Part shown: piece after piece, positions 45,460-57,575 of the stretch
Position numbering within the stretch: the stretch's first letter is position 1
Layout: each line of letters starts with the position of its first letter
NCBI RefSeq assembly: GCF_008831285.2
Contig: NC_045145.1
Coordinates: 9,920,802 to 9,984,801 of the forward strand
Length of the DNA: 64,000 nt
Reading direction: 5' to 3'
Source: Nymphaea colorata
Taxonomy: Eukaryota; Streptophyta; Magnoliopsida; Nymphaeales; Nymphaeaceae
Translations under genes and position numbers: made by a program
The notes under the pieces: generated by a model
Database searches by the model: none
Told to the model about the DNA's origin: nothing
What the model saw: only the letters and a program-made list of their open reading frames with translations

Positions 45460-48400
45460 CATAATTCTGCTATCTGGTACTTGATATAAAATTTTTTAAT
45501 AAGGCTCCTCTAACATAGTGGCAATTCATATCCATATACAATGTTTACCAATGAAATACATGATTACTTGCAATGTAAATATCATTTTTGTTTTTTGTCA
45601 CAAACATTGCCTACTTAGTTTTGTAATGTGAATGCCTACATCATGATTCAGTGCTTTTAACCAAATAATCTCCATAATAGTGATGACCAGCTTTTATACT
45701 ACACTCTAATGTTTCTTGAAAATGAATGAACAGCGAATACAAGACATAAACCAGTAGTTAAGTGTCTTCGCTTTAAGCATCATACATGCAATCAAAACTA
45801 AGAAAAAAGATTCACAACACCAAAACAGAAATCTACAGCATTTCTAAAATTCTCAAATGTGGCTGACTACCACAGATGACATGAAATAACACTATTTTTC
45901 TTAGTGTCATTGATGCCAACAGAAGCATTATGAAATGCCTCCAATGTCATTCATCCATCAACAGCTTTCCTAGAATATTATTGAAGGCCCTTGAACTCTC
46001 AAACACATAAATTGTCCTAAAATACAGGCACAAATTCTCCAGTCTCCACTACAAGCATAATTTCTCCTGCATATCTAAAACCTTTTGCTACTAAAACAGC
46101 CAAGCGTAATTTTATTATATACAAGAAGAAATGACGGCAGGAACATCATTTTAAGAAGTCAGCTATACAAGGAAAAGAAATTAACATAAATTTTTAAGCC
46201 TAATTATATTTCCACATAAAAAACGGACAAAAGTATTTATTCATGTATTCAGTAACTACTGAATTATCACCAGCTTGATCTTTACCAACATTGACACCCT
46301 TAAACCTACAAGTCAGAACACCAAGCAGAATTTCCAATTTGTCATTTTGGACAGCTAAAAAAGTACTGAACAGCACAAGAACTAGTTTGAAAAAGCATAT
46401 ACTTATCAATATCACCGGCAAGAAGGAACCTTTTTCACACTTTCAGCTCCACCAACATTGTTGCTTCCAGCATGACAGATTAGCTGCCACATGATAGTGG
46501 TCCCGTCACCAAAATAAAGAAAATGAAATTAAGTAATAAAAAACAAAAGATATTGACAGGAGAAGAACGCACCTACTAGTACTGAATTTCCAGAAATACC
46601 AGAATTTTCATTATTTGATATGCAGAAGAAATTACAATCACCGCCTCATTATCACCCCTCAAACACACACAAAAGCAAAGAGGAGCTCTGAATATCCCTT
46701 GCCTAATGAGATAACCCAAGATATTTCTCACAAACATGAGTAATGAATCGGTAGTTTCTGCCAACTGATTAGTTAAAGAAGCAGCGGTGCATGCAATTAA
46801 GAAAGAAAGAAGAAACAAATAAAAAAAAACGGAAAAGAGAACAAGCATCACCTGTAATGCAAATGACATAGATGGCCTTCTGGGGAACCAAAAACAGAGC
46901 AGCACCAAGGCCATTTCTCTCCTTGTTCCCTACCAAAAAATGAAGAAACAAATGCAGAAGATCTATCTGTCATTTTCTTCTCAGATTGGTGGAAAAATCA
47001 AAATTTTATGCTATACTTTTAATGGAAACCTTACTAGGAGATACGGTGCTGGAAGGCGTACCAGGCTATGTTCCGAAATTATGGAGAGGTGCATTTTGGG
47101 CTAGGCTCCAAAAACCCCCCATTCAGTTATTACAATAATTTACCTAAAAGAGATTCTTCTATTGCTCCAACTCAAGCAGCACTTTCTCATTTTTTTAGTT
47201 AAGAACTCTTTTAACTTTTATCAATCTCAGAGTATATATTCATTTCAGGGTTAGATCAAAAAATGAAGCAAAAGCAGATCCCTTATGGTTTTAGAAACAA
47301 TCAAATTGAGATGAAGAATCTCACAAAGGTCTTGAAACAGTATCACACAAGAAGGCTGATAGTACTTAATCATATGCCTCATAGCTGATTGCCTTTATAT
47401 ACACCAATAGCTATCAACAAGCTTCCAGTGGCTAAAACATGGCCTTTGAAAGATGGCAAATATCTAGGTTCCAAATACAAGAAGGAAAAAAAATAAGGAA
47501 ACAAGAAACACAGAAAGACACAAAAGTAGAAAAGAAAAATATAGCAAAGAAATAAGAAGAGAACCCTGAAAAATTGAGACCTCTGATCATAGTCAACATG
47601 GCCACCAATGATGCATCTTCCATGTAGAGCTGAAAATGGCATGGGAAATTTACAATAGAAATATCCATTAGGGTATTTGGATAAGTAAAGTGTTTCAAAG
47701 TAAAATGAGCATGCAAAGGATATTCAAGTTTCTAAGAAAGATATTAATAAGGTTACTTAATTTTCATGAAAGAAGTTAATGCTACTTAAATAATGCACAA
47801 ACAGGATTTCCATAAAGGGTTCAAACAGCAAACAAATGGGTACATTCATTAGGGAAATGGAAAATCAGTAAATGGAATGGTAGATTATTCGTTGAAATAG
47901 CTCTAAATAGGAGCTTTCCAATGTGACCTTTTTCTTGTCTTCTGGACATGTCTAAAACCGTTTGTTGTCGTCCTTGTCCTATACTCAATGGACTTGAGCA
48001 AAAGACACTTGCAGAGCTGAATTCGATGAATATGTAGTTGCACTAAATTGTGGTCTGTTTCCACTTGAACTATTTAGGCAACTTTGTGTTTTCCTCTTGT
48101 TTGCTGGCTTTTCATTAAGCTCTTTATAAGCTTTCATTACCATCTGTTTGACATTTGGGGGTGCCTCTTCGCATGGAGCAACATCATGGCATTGTATTCC
48201 TCCTAAATGATACTTAAATCCAGTAATTTCCCTTGACTCCCTTCTTCATTTGATTTCACAAATGGACTCAAAGAATGTTCTTTGTTTTCATGATTGCAAC
48301 TCTGAAAATGAACGTGCAGGTCCTACAATCCTAGTGTAGAGCTTTAGCCTTTACCGTCCATGGTTTAAATGCAAATCTCTTTTTAAGCATCAAAAGAACT

Positions 48401-49104
48401 TACTCTTTTGACTGTCCTCAATTAGTTACCTGTGCAAGAAGATGTTAACGTCTAGAAACAAGAGACAGCTAATCAACCGCCCATAGAAGAAGATGTTGCT
48501 GTCAAAATCAAGGCGCACCTGGTATGACACCTTAAGATATTAACAAATTGAAAAAGCATGTCTACAAAGAAAGAGGGAAAAGAATCATTTTCCACCAGTA
48601 GGGAAGAACAAAATGTTTGTTATATCATTCCTAGTTCAAATGTTCCTCCTACAAAACAATCACGATGAGAATTTGACATCCAATTGAAAGATGAATTAGT
48701 TATCAGATTACCATGGATTTTCAATTTTACTTTTATCATAAATTGAAAAGTAAGATGAACCGATAAACTTTTATCAGGCTAGCAAGTCAAATATCGATTG
48801 AGGGCATGAATGAGATAGAAGCCCTTCAAGAATGTCAAAATGTAGAAAGTTCAACTCAAACCTTCAAATAAGAATATCATAGGTTTCCAAAGGAGCGTAC
48901 AAAGTTAAACACAAGTCAAATGGAAACACTGAATGATACTAAGACAAACTTGTAGCAGAGAACTTCACAGGAGACTATGCACAAATTTTTTGAGACATTC
49001 AATCTTGTCATTAATCTGGAAATAATTTGGATTGTATTCCCGTTAGTTATTGATCATCGCTAGTTGTTGACATTCCTCTTTCAGGGTCACAATTATATAG
49101 TTTT
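45460..49104. other. Intergenic, no gene assigned
   Basis: AT-rich. A few short minus-strand stretches (about 46,266-46,358, 46,851-46,935 and 47,567-47,632) have splice-like borders and stay open, but no phase-consistent chain or known protein emerges. Confidence 0.3.
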
Positions 49105-49278
49105 TATGCAGTTCACCAGGACTTGCATATGAAATGTACATCTGCCTAAAAATTTGGATATGCAGTTCACCAGGACTTGCATATGAAATGTACATCTGCC
49201 TAAAAATTTGGATATGCAGTTCACCAGGACTTGCATATGAAATGTACATCTGCCTAAAAATTTGGATATGCAGTTCGC
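49105..49278. repeat. 54-bp tandem repeat (three copies plus part)
   Basis: Three copies of a 54-bp unit starting TATGCAGTTCACCAGGACTT at 49,105, 49,159 and 49,213, then a short partial copy. They appear identical by eye. On the minus strand the unit is open as an 18-residue repeat (ELHIQIFRQMYISYASPG) inside a 95-codon frame, 49,043-49,330. I do not recognise this peptide and the coding status is doubtful. Confidence 0.95.
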
Positions 49279-52173
49279 TGTGATGCTTTGTTTTTATTTT
49301 ATTGCATACATAGTTCACTTCAATTTGCATATGCTCCCGTTTGTAATTTGCTAGTGCATTACTGCAATAAGTTTATGATCCAGTTTTTCTGTAAGCGAAT
49401 TAAAAATTTTAAAGTTAAAAACTTATTTACAAATTATGAATTTCAAGTGTATATGTAACACTATTTTCTCTAACTTTATCTAGTTTATGCTGAATTAACC
49501 TTCAGTAATTAATATTCATCCATGTGAACATATGGTTCTTTAGAAACTTGAAATATTCAAGAACCCTCCAAAGATCTCTTGTGTGGGTTCAAGAAGGAAA
49601 AAAATAAGGGGCAACGACAGGAGACTGGAGTATTACAGAAGGCTATGACCTCTCTACCTCCCAATCCATGAATATAAACAGAACTTTGAAATCCATCTAA
49701 GTAAACATTCTAATTTATCCTTCATCAATAAACTCTTTCAACATAAGAGGAACCTGTCTTTACAGCCCCCTATTTCTCTTTCCCCACTTTCTGGCCTAGA
49801 GTCAACATGGTGAATGTCTACCTAGTACTAATTAATAAACAAACATTTTCACATAATTCATATGTTCATGCATGGCCTTGTTTATGGGCAAGCATCAATT
49901 CAGTTATGCAAACATAGATGTGTGATCTAGGCATACTCTTGCTAATTCTCTTGTAATGCCCTGTTTATTAGTTCAATCAAGTTTTACTTCAACTAGACAA
50001 ACAAGATGTGTGATTCTTATGCATTCTTGCTCCAATCTCCAAAAGCCAATTTACAAGAAGAGTCAAGGATCTGCCTTCCAACTAACTCAATAAGTTTATT
50101 TTCAAGTGGAACCTGTCTAGATGGACATCTATATGCCTTGGTCAGAGTTCAGACAACAATGATGTTCTTAATTATCATATATTTGACGGTTATGTGCTTA
50201 ATGATTTCGGATGGCAATAATATGACACCTGTAGGTAATCAGATAGACTTACTTGATGACGCATTATGCAAAATATTTACTGCCAAATTTATGTTACCAA
50301 ATGCAGAAATGCAATCAAAAATTCATAAAATTTATCGTGACACAAGCAATCTCAATGACATTATCCTTGCAAACAATCTATGCAAGCTCATTCTATCAAC
50401 GCATATTATCAGCATGACCATAGTTACAAAAGAACACGTTTTTTGTCGAAGAACATGTTAAAAACATGAAAAATAAGTCGGCTGAAAAAACGGAGAAAAT
50501 CACTTTTTTTAAAATGCCAAAATGAAAAAATGGGAAAAAATGTGTTGTTTCCTTTTCGTGTTTTTCACATTTTTTGGAGATTTTTCACACATTTTTACAT
50601 TTTTTTCCTTTTTTCTGTGTTCATGTTTTTTACATTTTTTTACTACCACAATTTTTATTATAGGATTTTTTTAATTGTTTTAAAATTTGCCAAGATTTTT
50701 CCAAGGTTTTCCCAAGAAAAACAACTGTACTGAATAATACCTGAGGAAAACATCGTCATTTAAAACCCATAATCGATATTTGTGACTATCATGACAACAC
50801 AATCATGTCATACAACCAATTCAAGACCATAATAACTAGTACTACAGAAAAGTGTGCCTGCTTCAACATGCATTATTTGTTGCTCCATTTAAGGCCAATT
50901 AAACATTGAAACAAGTGAGATTCAAAATGAACAAGTGAAAAGGAAAACTAAAAAGTGTCAAAAATATGCTGAAATTTTCAAAATACTGCACAAAATATCG
51001 CCAACATAGTCAAGCCAAAAAATGGCAAAATATTATAATATTTGAAAAATGAAAATTTCAAGATGTCATTTGCTTCCTTTAGAAAAAGAAAACCTTTTCT
51101 AAAGTACTCATAATCTTTTTCCATTTGTTCATTCTCTTAAAATTTTAAGAACTATTACAAATATTTATTAATGTTTTTGTTAATAAAATTAGTAGAAAAA
51201 ATCTTAGTTTCATAATATTTTCCTATTTTTATACTTTGTTTAATTTCTGAATTTTGCAAGATGCTCCCAAGAAAAATCTCGCGATAAAGTTACCAACCAA
51301 AAACCTTGCTGATGAAAACCTGAGAAAGATATAATTCGACAATGATTAGAAATCAAAAAGGATGATCATCACATAACTGTTCAATAACATCGATGGAACA
51401 AGAACCATGACCGACAATTACTTCAGCAATTTCATAATTTGCTATAATTGAAAATATTGTAAATTAAGATAGAAAACTAGTACCTCATAGGGAAAAACTT
51501 CCATGTACCAAAAAAAAAAAAAACAGCACATCCTAATCAACAACTTTGAATTTCCTTTTAGTAGTTAACAACTCCTCATCAAAGAAAGAAACTGAAAGAG
51601 TGATCGCAGGGGGTTTTGCTCTTGTTGACAACCTCGATATGAAGGTCTCTGCATCAACCAGTATAATGGACATAGGATCTTGCAGACATCAACTAGCTAC
51701 AAAACCTTGCAAGTTATATATAGCCATTTTTTTCATCTTGAGAAAATCACTTAAAAATTACCCCCTTATATCAAAAAGATCGAGTATCAGATTCCCAATA
51801 AAGAAAGCAGAGGAAGAACAGAACAAGAAATCAAGATAGAATCAGAACCCATATGGGCCATATCATTGCAGCATCAGAACAATTTGCTGATTTCAGTATG
51901 TCTCAAGAGTAGACACTGAATGTCACCTTAAAGATTTACGTAAAGAATAATGCTCCTAGATTCAACTGATACATTGTCTGGAGATTATCATGACATCAGA
52001 TTAGGGAAGAAAAATCTTCACCGGCCAGAAATCTGAATCAGCCATAACTCTTTGAAAAAAGATCTCTTTCTTTTCTCGTATAAACATCAATGTTTACTAA
52101 ACCATGGATCCATCCATAAGGACATCATAAGACCTATTTGGTTAATATCTTAGATGACTAACAACAAGTAGGG
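49279..52173. other. Intergenic, no gene assigned
   Basis: AT-rich. The longest frame (50,006-50,461, +, 151 codons) matches no known family. The stretch 50,420-50,720 is T-rich with TTTTTCACATTTTT words, similar in style to 40,985-41,195. Confidence 0.3.
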
Positions 52174-55008
52174 TTATGGCATTGCCTTCCCATTCATTGC
52201 TTCCTGAACCTTCACAGCAGAATTCAGAGTCTTCTTCTCATCCTCTTTCATGGAAGTGACGCTTGATTGGTGGTTCTTAAGTACAATCTCAATATCTGCT
52301 TCGGATGCACCTGCAAGCTTGAACCTTCCAACTGCATTATCCAGATTCTTTTTCCAGTTTGGCATATCCAGTTTGAATTCAACTTGCGAACGTTCAAACA
52401 GCATGTTACCCCAGAATAGGTGGATCTGAGACCTCATTACTGCAGCCTGCTCCGCTGCCTCATCCAATGCTGCTGCCAATTCCCCACCATGAACACCATC
52501 AAGTAAGCCAGCAGCATCCTGAGATCCCATGGATTTCTTCCTTCTGTTCAGGATGTCTTCCTTTTTGAGAGTGAGAGGATCTTTGACATCACTATTCCTC
52601 TGTTCTTCCAGCTTCTCCCACATCTCAGTAGCAGCTTTCATTTTCTCCTCCGCACTATTGAAAAGCTTAATTGTCTCACTACAATCCCAGGTTGTCAAGT
52701 CCACCTTGCTAGCCAATGCATAAGACCAATGCAGCTTCGCCGTCTCAAAATGCTGCTGACCCAAAGCTAGCAATCCTTCATAAAAGTCAGGTTTGATTCG
52801 TAATGCTTCTTCGTATTTCTGTCCTGCTAATGAATATCTCTCCTGTACCCAGTCATATGCAGCACGAAGTTGTTTCATGGTGACTTCATTCGATGATGAC
52901 TCATCCAATGGGATGCGCTTCCTTGCAGCACACATATGCACATTCCCCCAGTTAAAGAATGCTAATGCAGCAACTTCCTGGAACTTCGACGCTGCCATAT
53001 CAAACAGTGTTTGGGCCTCTTCACTGGTTACTGTCTCCTCCAGTGCCTCAGAGCACAGCTCCATCCCCAGTTCATGTAAGTCTACATGAGCATCAGGGTC
53101 AATGCCAACATGTGAACGGAACAGCTGAGCAAACTCAAAGAGCCAATCATCAATCTCAACTTCCTTGCAATCAGTTTGGTTGCCATCTCCATTCTTCTCC
53201 TTCTGGATCCCCTCATCGGCATCCACATGCTTAGCAAGTTCTTTGTCGACAGCACCACCCTCTGACACAGCATCGCAAACAGAAGTATCAGATATTGTCT
53301 CTTCGCTCTTAATACCTTCTTCAGCTATACCATCAAGCACAGTCTTCTCCACCAATTGTTCCTCTTCCTCTTCATCAACCAAAGGTGGCTCCTGCTCAGG
53401 GCTTACCTCCACAATGTGCAGCCTCAACGACTCAAGCACACAAGGTTTGGACCCCAAAGTGGAAGAGGTCGAATCTGGCTTTCCAATCTCATCGACTCCA
53501 CTTTGTCCATCGTCAGAACGACTCCCGCCCATTAATTTTTTCTTTGACGTATTGATAAGGATGTCGTTGCAAGATTCTGCGATTCTTAGCTCTTTGGTTC
53601 CAGTAATAGTCACAAGGTCACCTTCCAAATCCTTGTATTTGATCAGAACTGACTTCGACGAATTGAATCTCTTCGCCACAATTTCTCTCAACACCCTGAA
53701 GGTGCAGTTATCAGGCATCTGTGCCAACCTAATATCATGGTCGTAGACCAACTTCAAAGGCCTCCACCTTATGGTGGATACGACAACGCCTTGTGGATTC
53801 TTTATTGGCTTTTCACCAGGACCAGCAGGAGAAGGGGACTCCGAATCCACAGAAACTGGGAGGACCGGTTTCGTTGAGGATGGTGATGCCTTGGAAGGCT
53901 TCAATACTATAGAGGGGAGCCCGGTTTTGGTTTTTTCTGAAGGTTTTGGCGACGAGATTGATGACAAATGTTGAACACCATTCTCACTGACACTATCATT
54001 AATGTTATTGGCATGGTTGGAGGCAGAGACTGCAGAAGCAAGAAGGTCTTCCGGAACGGATTTCTCTACAGGCTTCGCGGCATGCTTCTTTGGCAGCGGA
54101 ATAGCGCGAGCCGGTAGGCACGGACCCAGGCCCCCTAAGGGGGCACCAGGAACAGCTGAAGCTCCCAATGCAGCGGGAGACGTTCCAGAGTAGGAGGAAG
54201 AAGAGGATGAGGACAACGAAGATGAGGTCGAAGACGGATAACTTCCAGCAGATATTGCGGAATGTAGCGGATGATGCAGAGGAGAAGTAGCAGGAGAAGA
54301 CGGAGAGGGAGACCTGTGGTTGTTTGTGGTGGTAGTGGCGGCAGAGCTAGTCCTCTGCAGGTCGCGCTGAGCCGAGTCTTGACGGTTGCCGAGGGCAACC
54401 CTGAGCCTGCGACCAATCTCCAGGGCGTCCTGATTGTTGGGGTCGGATTGGAGGAGGGATTGGACGTCCTGAACGGCTAAATCGAATTTGCCGAGGGCCT
54501 CGAAAGCACGGGCTCGGCGGAGTAGGGCGCGGGGGAAGCGAGGTTGGGCGTGAAGGGCGAGGGTGCACTCGGCGACGACGGTGTCGAACTGGACGGGCTT
54601 CATCTGCAAGAGGCAGGCAGCGCGATTGCTGTGGAAGACGGCGCGGTCGGGGTGGGACTTGGGGATGAGCTTCAAGGCCAGCTCGTACTGCTGCAGGGCG
54701 CCCGCGTAGTCCTTGGACTGAAACCGCCGGTTGCCTTCCTCCTTCAGCTCGTGCGCTCTCTTCAGGAATACCGAGGAGTCCAAATCCACACCGTCCACAG
54801 CAGCAGTAGCCTTGTTGGTGCTGGTGCTGGTGCTGTTGCCGGTGCTGGTGCTGTTGCCATTGGCGGCGGGGGTACCGATTGCGGTGGTGGTGGTGGTGGT
54901 GGTGGTGGTGGTGGAGGAGGTGGTGGTGGTGCTATTGCCGTTCCCATATGCAGAAGAGGGAGCATTTCCATTGACGCCCTTCTTTCTCCTGCCACCAGAC
55001 TTCCCCAT
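52174..55008 (-). CDS. PHOX-type TPR-PB1-TPR protein (CLMP1/PHOX family), single-exon gene, 944 aa
   Basis: Proteins of this plant family carry N-terminal TPRs of the HSP90/HSP70-binding kind, a PB1 domain and C-terminal helical repeats; CLMP1 in Arabidopsis acts in chloroplast positioning. Seen here: basic start MGKSGGRRKK, a poly-Thr/Asn/Ser tract (residues 24-66), three TPR motifs (about 81-207; EGNRRFQSKDYAGALQQYEL, FHSNRAACLL, RALLRRARAFEALG), a Ser-rich linker (210-412), PB1 (413-493; basic Lys in RPLKLVYDHDIR, acidic DLEGDLVTI), an acidic segment (537-615), then DDWLFEFAQLFRSHVG (620-636) and a second repeat region (to about 920; FFNWGNVHMCAARKR, LFWGNMLFERSQVEFKL). The frame is uninterrupted from ATG at 55,008 to TAA at 52,174. 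It is longer than the roughly 750-810 residues I recall for Arabidopsis members, because of low-complexity linkers. I do not assign a specific paralogue. Confidence 0.93.
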   Translation of the reverse strand: MGKSGGRRKKGVNGNAPSSAYGNGNSTTTTSSTTTTTTTTTTAIGTPAANGNSTSTGNSTSTSTNKATAAVDGVDLDSSVFLKRAHELKEEGNRRFQSKDYAGALQQYELALKLIPKSHPDRAVFHSNRAACLLQMKPVQFDTVVAECTLALHAQPRFPRALLRRARAFEALGKFDLAVQDVQSLLQSDPNNQDALEIGRRLRVALGNRQDSAQRDLQRTSSAATTTTNNHRSPSPSSPATSPLHHPLHSAISAGSYPSSTSSSLSSSSSSSYSGTSPAALGASAVPGAPLGGLGPCLPARAIPLPKKHAAKPVEKSVPEDLLASAVSASNHANNINDSVSENGVQHLSSISSPKPSEKTKTGLPSIVLKPSKASPSSTKPVLPVSVDSESPSPAGPGEKPIKNPQGVVVSTIRWRPLKLVYDHDIRLAQMPDNCTFRVLREIVAKRFNSSKSVLIKYKDLEGDLVTITGTKELRIAESCNDILINTSKKKLMGGSRSDDGQSGVDEIGKPDSTSSTLGSKPCVLESLRLHIVEVSPEQEPPLVDEEEEEQLVEKTVLDGIAEEGIKSEETISDTSVCDAVSEGGAVDKELAKHVDADEGIQKEKNGDGNQTDCKEVEIDDWLFEFAQLFRSHVGIDPDAHVDLHELGMELCSEALEETVTSEEAQTLFDMAASKFQEVAALAFFNWGNVHMCAARKRIPLDESSSNEVTMKQLRAAYDWVQERYSLAGQKYEEALRIKPDFYEGLLALGQQHFETAKLHWSYALASKVDLTTWDCSETIKLFNSAEEKMKAATEMWEKLEEQRNSDVKDPLTLKKEDILNRRKKSMGSQDAAGLLDGVHGGELAAALDEAAEQAAVMRSQIHLFWGNMLFERSQVEFKLDMPNWKKNLDNAVGRFKLAGASEADIEIVLKNHQSSVTSMKEDEKKTLNSAVKVQEAMNGKAMP
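54870..54945 (-). repeat. ACC-type trinucleotide run coding poly-Thr
   Basis: On the plus strand a GGTGGTGGT run with short interruptions; on the coding strand it gives the poly-Thr tract near the N-terminus of the TPR-PB1 protein. Such runs vary in length between alleles. Confidence 0.85.
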
Positions 55009-55009
55009 T

Positions 55010-55360
55010 CTCCTTCTCCCTCTCCCTCTCCCTCTTCTTCTCTCTCTCTCTCTTTCTCTCTATCCCCAAAAAAAAGAAGAATGAAATAGGGAAAAGCGCG
55101 GAACACAAAGGAGAGGAGACGGGAGGCAATGAGGAAGAGAGGAAAGCAAAAGGCAAAAGCGGAGCGAGGTTTCAAAGCCCCGCTGGCAAAAGATTTGGCG
55201 GGCAGGAAAAGAAACGAAGAGGAGAGAACCAGGATGGAGGAGGAGGAACCCTAGCAAGCAGCCACCAAAAGTGAAGAGAAACCACCCCTTCACCCGCTGA
55301 GGCGAAAGAGAAAAATGGGTAAACCAAAACTTGGCCTCTCTCTCTCTCTCTCTCTCTCTC
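55010..55360 (-). promoter_or_regulatory. GA-rich 5' untranslated leader of the TPR-PB1 gene
   Basis: On the coding strand, GAGA tracts lie just before the ATG (55,015-55,065) and again at 55,337-55,360. GA runs in 5' leaders are targets of plant BPC (GAGA-binding) factors. A GCTAGGGTTCC motif (about 55,245-55,255) resembles the telo-box-like element common near plant promoters. Confidence 0.5.
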
Positions 55361-55364
55361 TTTT

Positions 55365-55372
55365 TATTTATA
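55365..55372 (-). promoter_or_regulatory. Possible TATA box of the TPR-PB1 gene
   Basis: Coding-strand TATAAATA about 360 bases upstream of the ATG, just before a GA tract. This would give a leader of roughly 320-330 bases. Confidence 0.45.
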
Positions 55373-57044
55373 TTGGGCTCTTTACTTGAATCTGGACAAG
55401 GATATTAAAAATTGTTTCTAAAGGCTTCCAAAAATGATATCAGCTTCCTAATTTTTTTTTTAACTCGTGCGTTCTTCCAAAGACGTATATGTCAGTTACA
55501 TTAAAAATTTCGGATATCTAGAAATGTCTTGAAACATTTAGTAAGAAAATTAAATTATTTGGGACCTTATTATTCCTTCTAAGGGCCAAAGTTTTCTTTC
55601 TCCCTTTCTGTTATGACCTCTACTTGACATGGTTGAAGCGTAGTATATTTATTTATCATTCACTGTTCAAACATTCTCATTCGGGTACATATTCGGCAAA
55701 TATTCCGAGTTATGAAATTCAACATTATGGACATGCCTCCTTGTTTGAAGTCCACGTTTTATGGTGCACATGTTTAGAAAATATTGTCTAAAAAAGCTTA
55801 CTTGAACACCGGTATAATTTTGAAAATAGAGAACTAAAAAAAAATGCTCTCAGCCGCAATCATCCTTTCCAATATCTTACAAAGTGTAAACTCATGTAGG
55901 GCAAATAAACTTCACAAACAAGGGATATAATGCACACTAGATCATTATAAAGAAGGATTTCATTCATATCCTTAAAAATTCTTATGGGGTGGATGCCCCC
56001 AAAGGCCAAAACCCTTACACTTTTTCCTTTGGCCCTGTGTTCAATGCTACTTTGAGACTTGAGTGAAGTGATACAACTATCAACTAGAGGATTAATACTT
56101 AATCATGAAGAAAGCTCTCTTGTAAAACATGAGAGCCAACTAATAGTTGAGGGAGTGCCCAATTGATGACCAGCTCGTTAGCCATTGGATCCTTGTTTTA
56201 ACTCAGAATGTCCAAATAATGTTCGACCATTGTTGCCTTTCATACGTGATAAGTATGCTTGAACAATGAGTCAACCTACTCAAGCTCGGCTCGAGTCGAG
56301 CCCAAGCCAAGTCTTTTCTTGAACAAGTCGAGCTTGACTTCATGGCTCGACTCATTCATATATCTAAGTCGAGTTCGAGTACAATAAACTCAGTTCATTA
56401 AAGCTCAACTCGGTTGAAACCTATCTGGTTCGAGTAGTTGTAAAAGAAAACTACTCATATTGAGTCATCTTTTTAATAGTAAACAGGTTTTCAAATTTAA
56501 AAAGAAAAGTCAGACGCATGGCAGGTATTCTTTCTTTCACGTCTTCTCTCTTCGCCTCGGTGGTCACTAATAATTGTTACGTGGTTCTTTAAATCATAAC
56601 CATGGCATCATTTTCTTAGCCCAAGGAACCCTAATGCCCAATCGTTTGTGGAAAATTCTGTCTATGCATCAATATGGAAAAAAACTTTTAGTACCGGCTT
56701 TATGAATATCAATAGTCAGTTCAAGTATAATTGACTTGTCTAACTATTGAATGCTCTTCTTAAAGGGAATTAAATCTTAAATTCTAACTTAGAACAAGCA
56801 TTGATTGCAAGAGATGTTAGTAGATTTTGTAAGTCAATTTACAGCTTTTTATAAATTTAGTTGTTGTCTGCTTCTTGCTCAAGCATCTTCTCTGGATCAT
56901 AGAAGTCTTTGTGCACATAGATAGTATTTCACGTTCCCTTGATTTTCTAGTTCTTGTTCGAATAAAAGATGTAACTTCCTCAAGGTAAATACTTTGGTAT
57001 ATTGTTTGGATGTAATTCAAGTTTTGCATATATATATATATATA
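55373..57044. other. Intergenic with a TCGAG-rich block
   Basis: No gene recognised. Positions about 56,277-56,440 are filled with CTCGAG/TCGAGC/ACTCG words, as in some plant MITEs, but no flanking duplication could be defined. Confidence 0.35.
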
Positions 57045-57575
57045 TATGACAACTTTCATTCTATTTCTTTTGCATGCTCGTCTATTTCTTTTGCTTAATC
57101 TAACAGAAATTTCTTGATCAAATAGGAGAATAGACTGAGCTGAAGGCAAAAACCTTACTGTTTGAAAAACGACGAACTTAGAAAGAAATACTATTGACAA
57201 GAGTAAACAAATATGTGATTTGGGACAAAGTTAAGTCAATTTACCTACTGGGTTACATTCTTTTCATGAAATTTCTATAGATTCTCAAGATACTGAAAAT
57301 GAAGGGCTTTCTAATGGTCCATGTGAAGTATCAGTGGCTGGTGCAAAAACATCTATAACAAGAATTTCTACAGCACCAAATGATTTTGAAGTGATGATAA
57401 TAGTGTTAAAAAAAAAAGAGAAATGCAAGTATTGCAATATATTTATGATAGATGCAGGTGGATCTACATCATCGTTCAAAATGCACAAATGTCTAACATC
57501 TTAACAAAAGTTTGTATGCGTGGAAGAAATTGTATTCATTAAATATTTATTAATTGCTTCTTAATTGACTACTTG
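57045..57575 (+). mobile_element. Internally deleted hAT copy (non-autonomous)
   Basis: The left part (about 57,045-57,500) parallels the hAT pseudogene from about 1,345 to 1,770: GATCAAATAGGAGAATAG, the GGTGCAAAAA stretch, and the BED finger (KCKYC ... KMHKC). It then jumps, at TTAACAAAAG (about 57,500), to the 3' untranslated part that matches about 6,345-6,400 (GAAGAAATTGTATTCATTAA). All catalytic and dimerisation sequence is gone. In-frame stops occur in the finger region. The outer ends could not be fixed. Confidence 0.82.

Noticed and set aside
49105-49278. CRISPR-like direct repeat
   Set aside because: The repeats are adjacent with no spacers, and this is a plant nuclear sequence.
52529-55089. 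Several plus-strand frames opposite the TPR-PB1 gene, including a 193-codon frame and a Gly-rich 181-codon frame
   Set aside because: They are antisense shadows of a well-supported coding sequence; the Gly run is simply the complement of the poly-Thr tract.
56277-56440. TCGAG-rich block as a complete MITE
   Set aside because: No terminal inverted repeats with a flanking duplication could be set, so it is noted only as composition.
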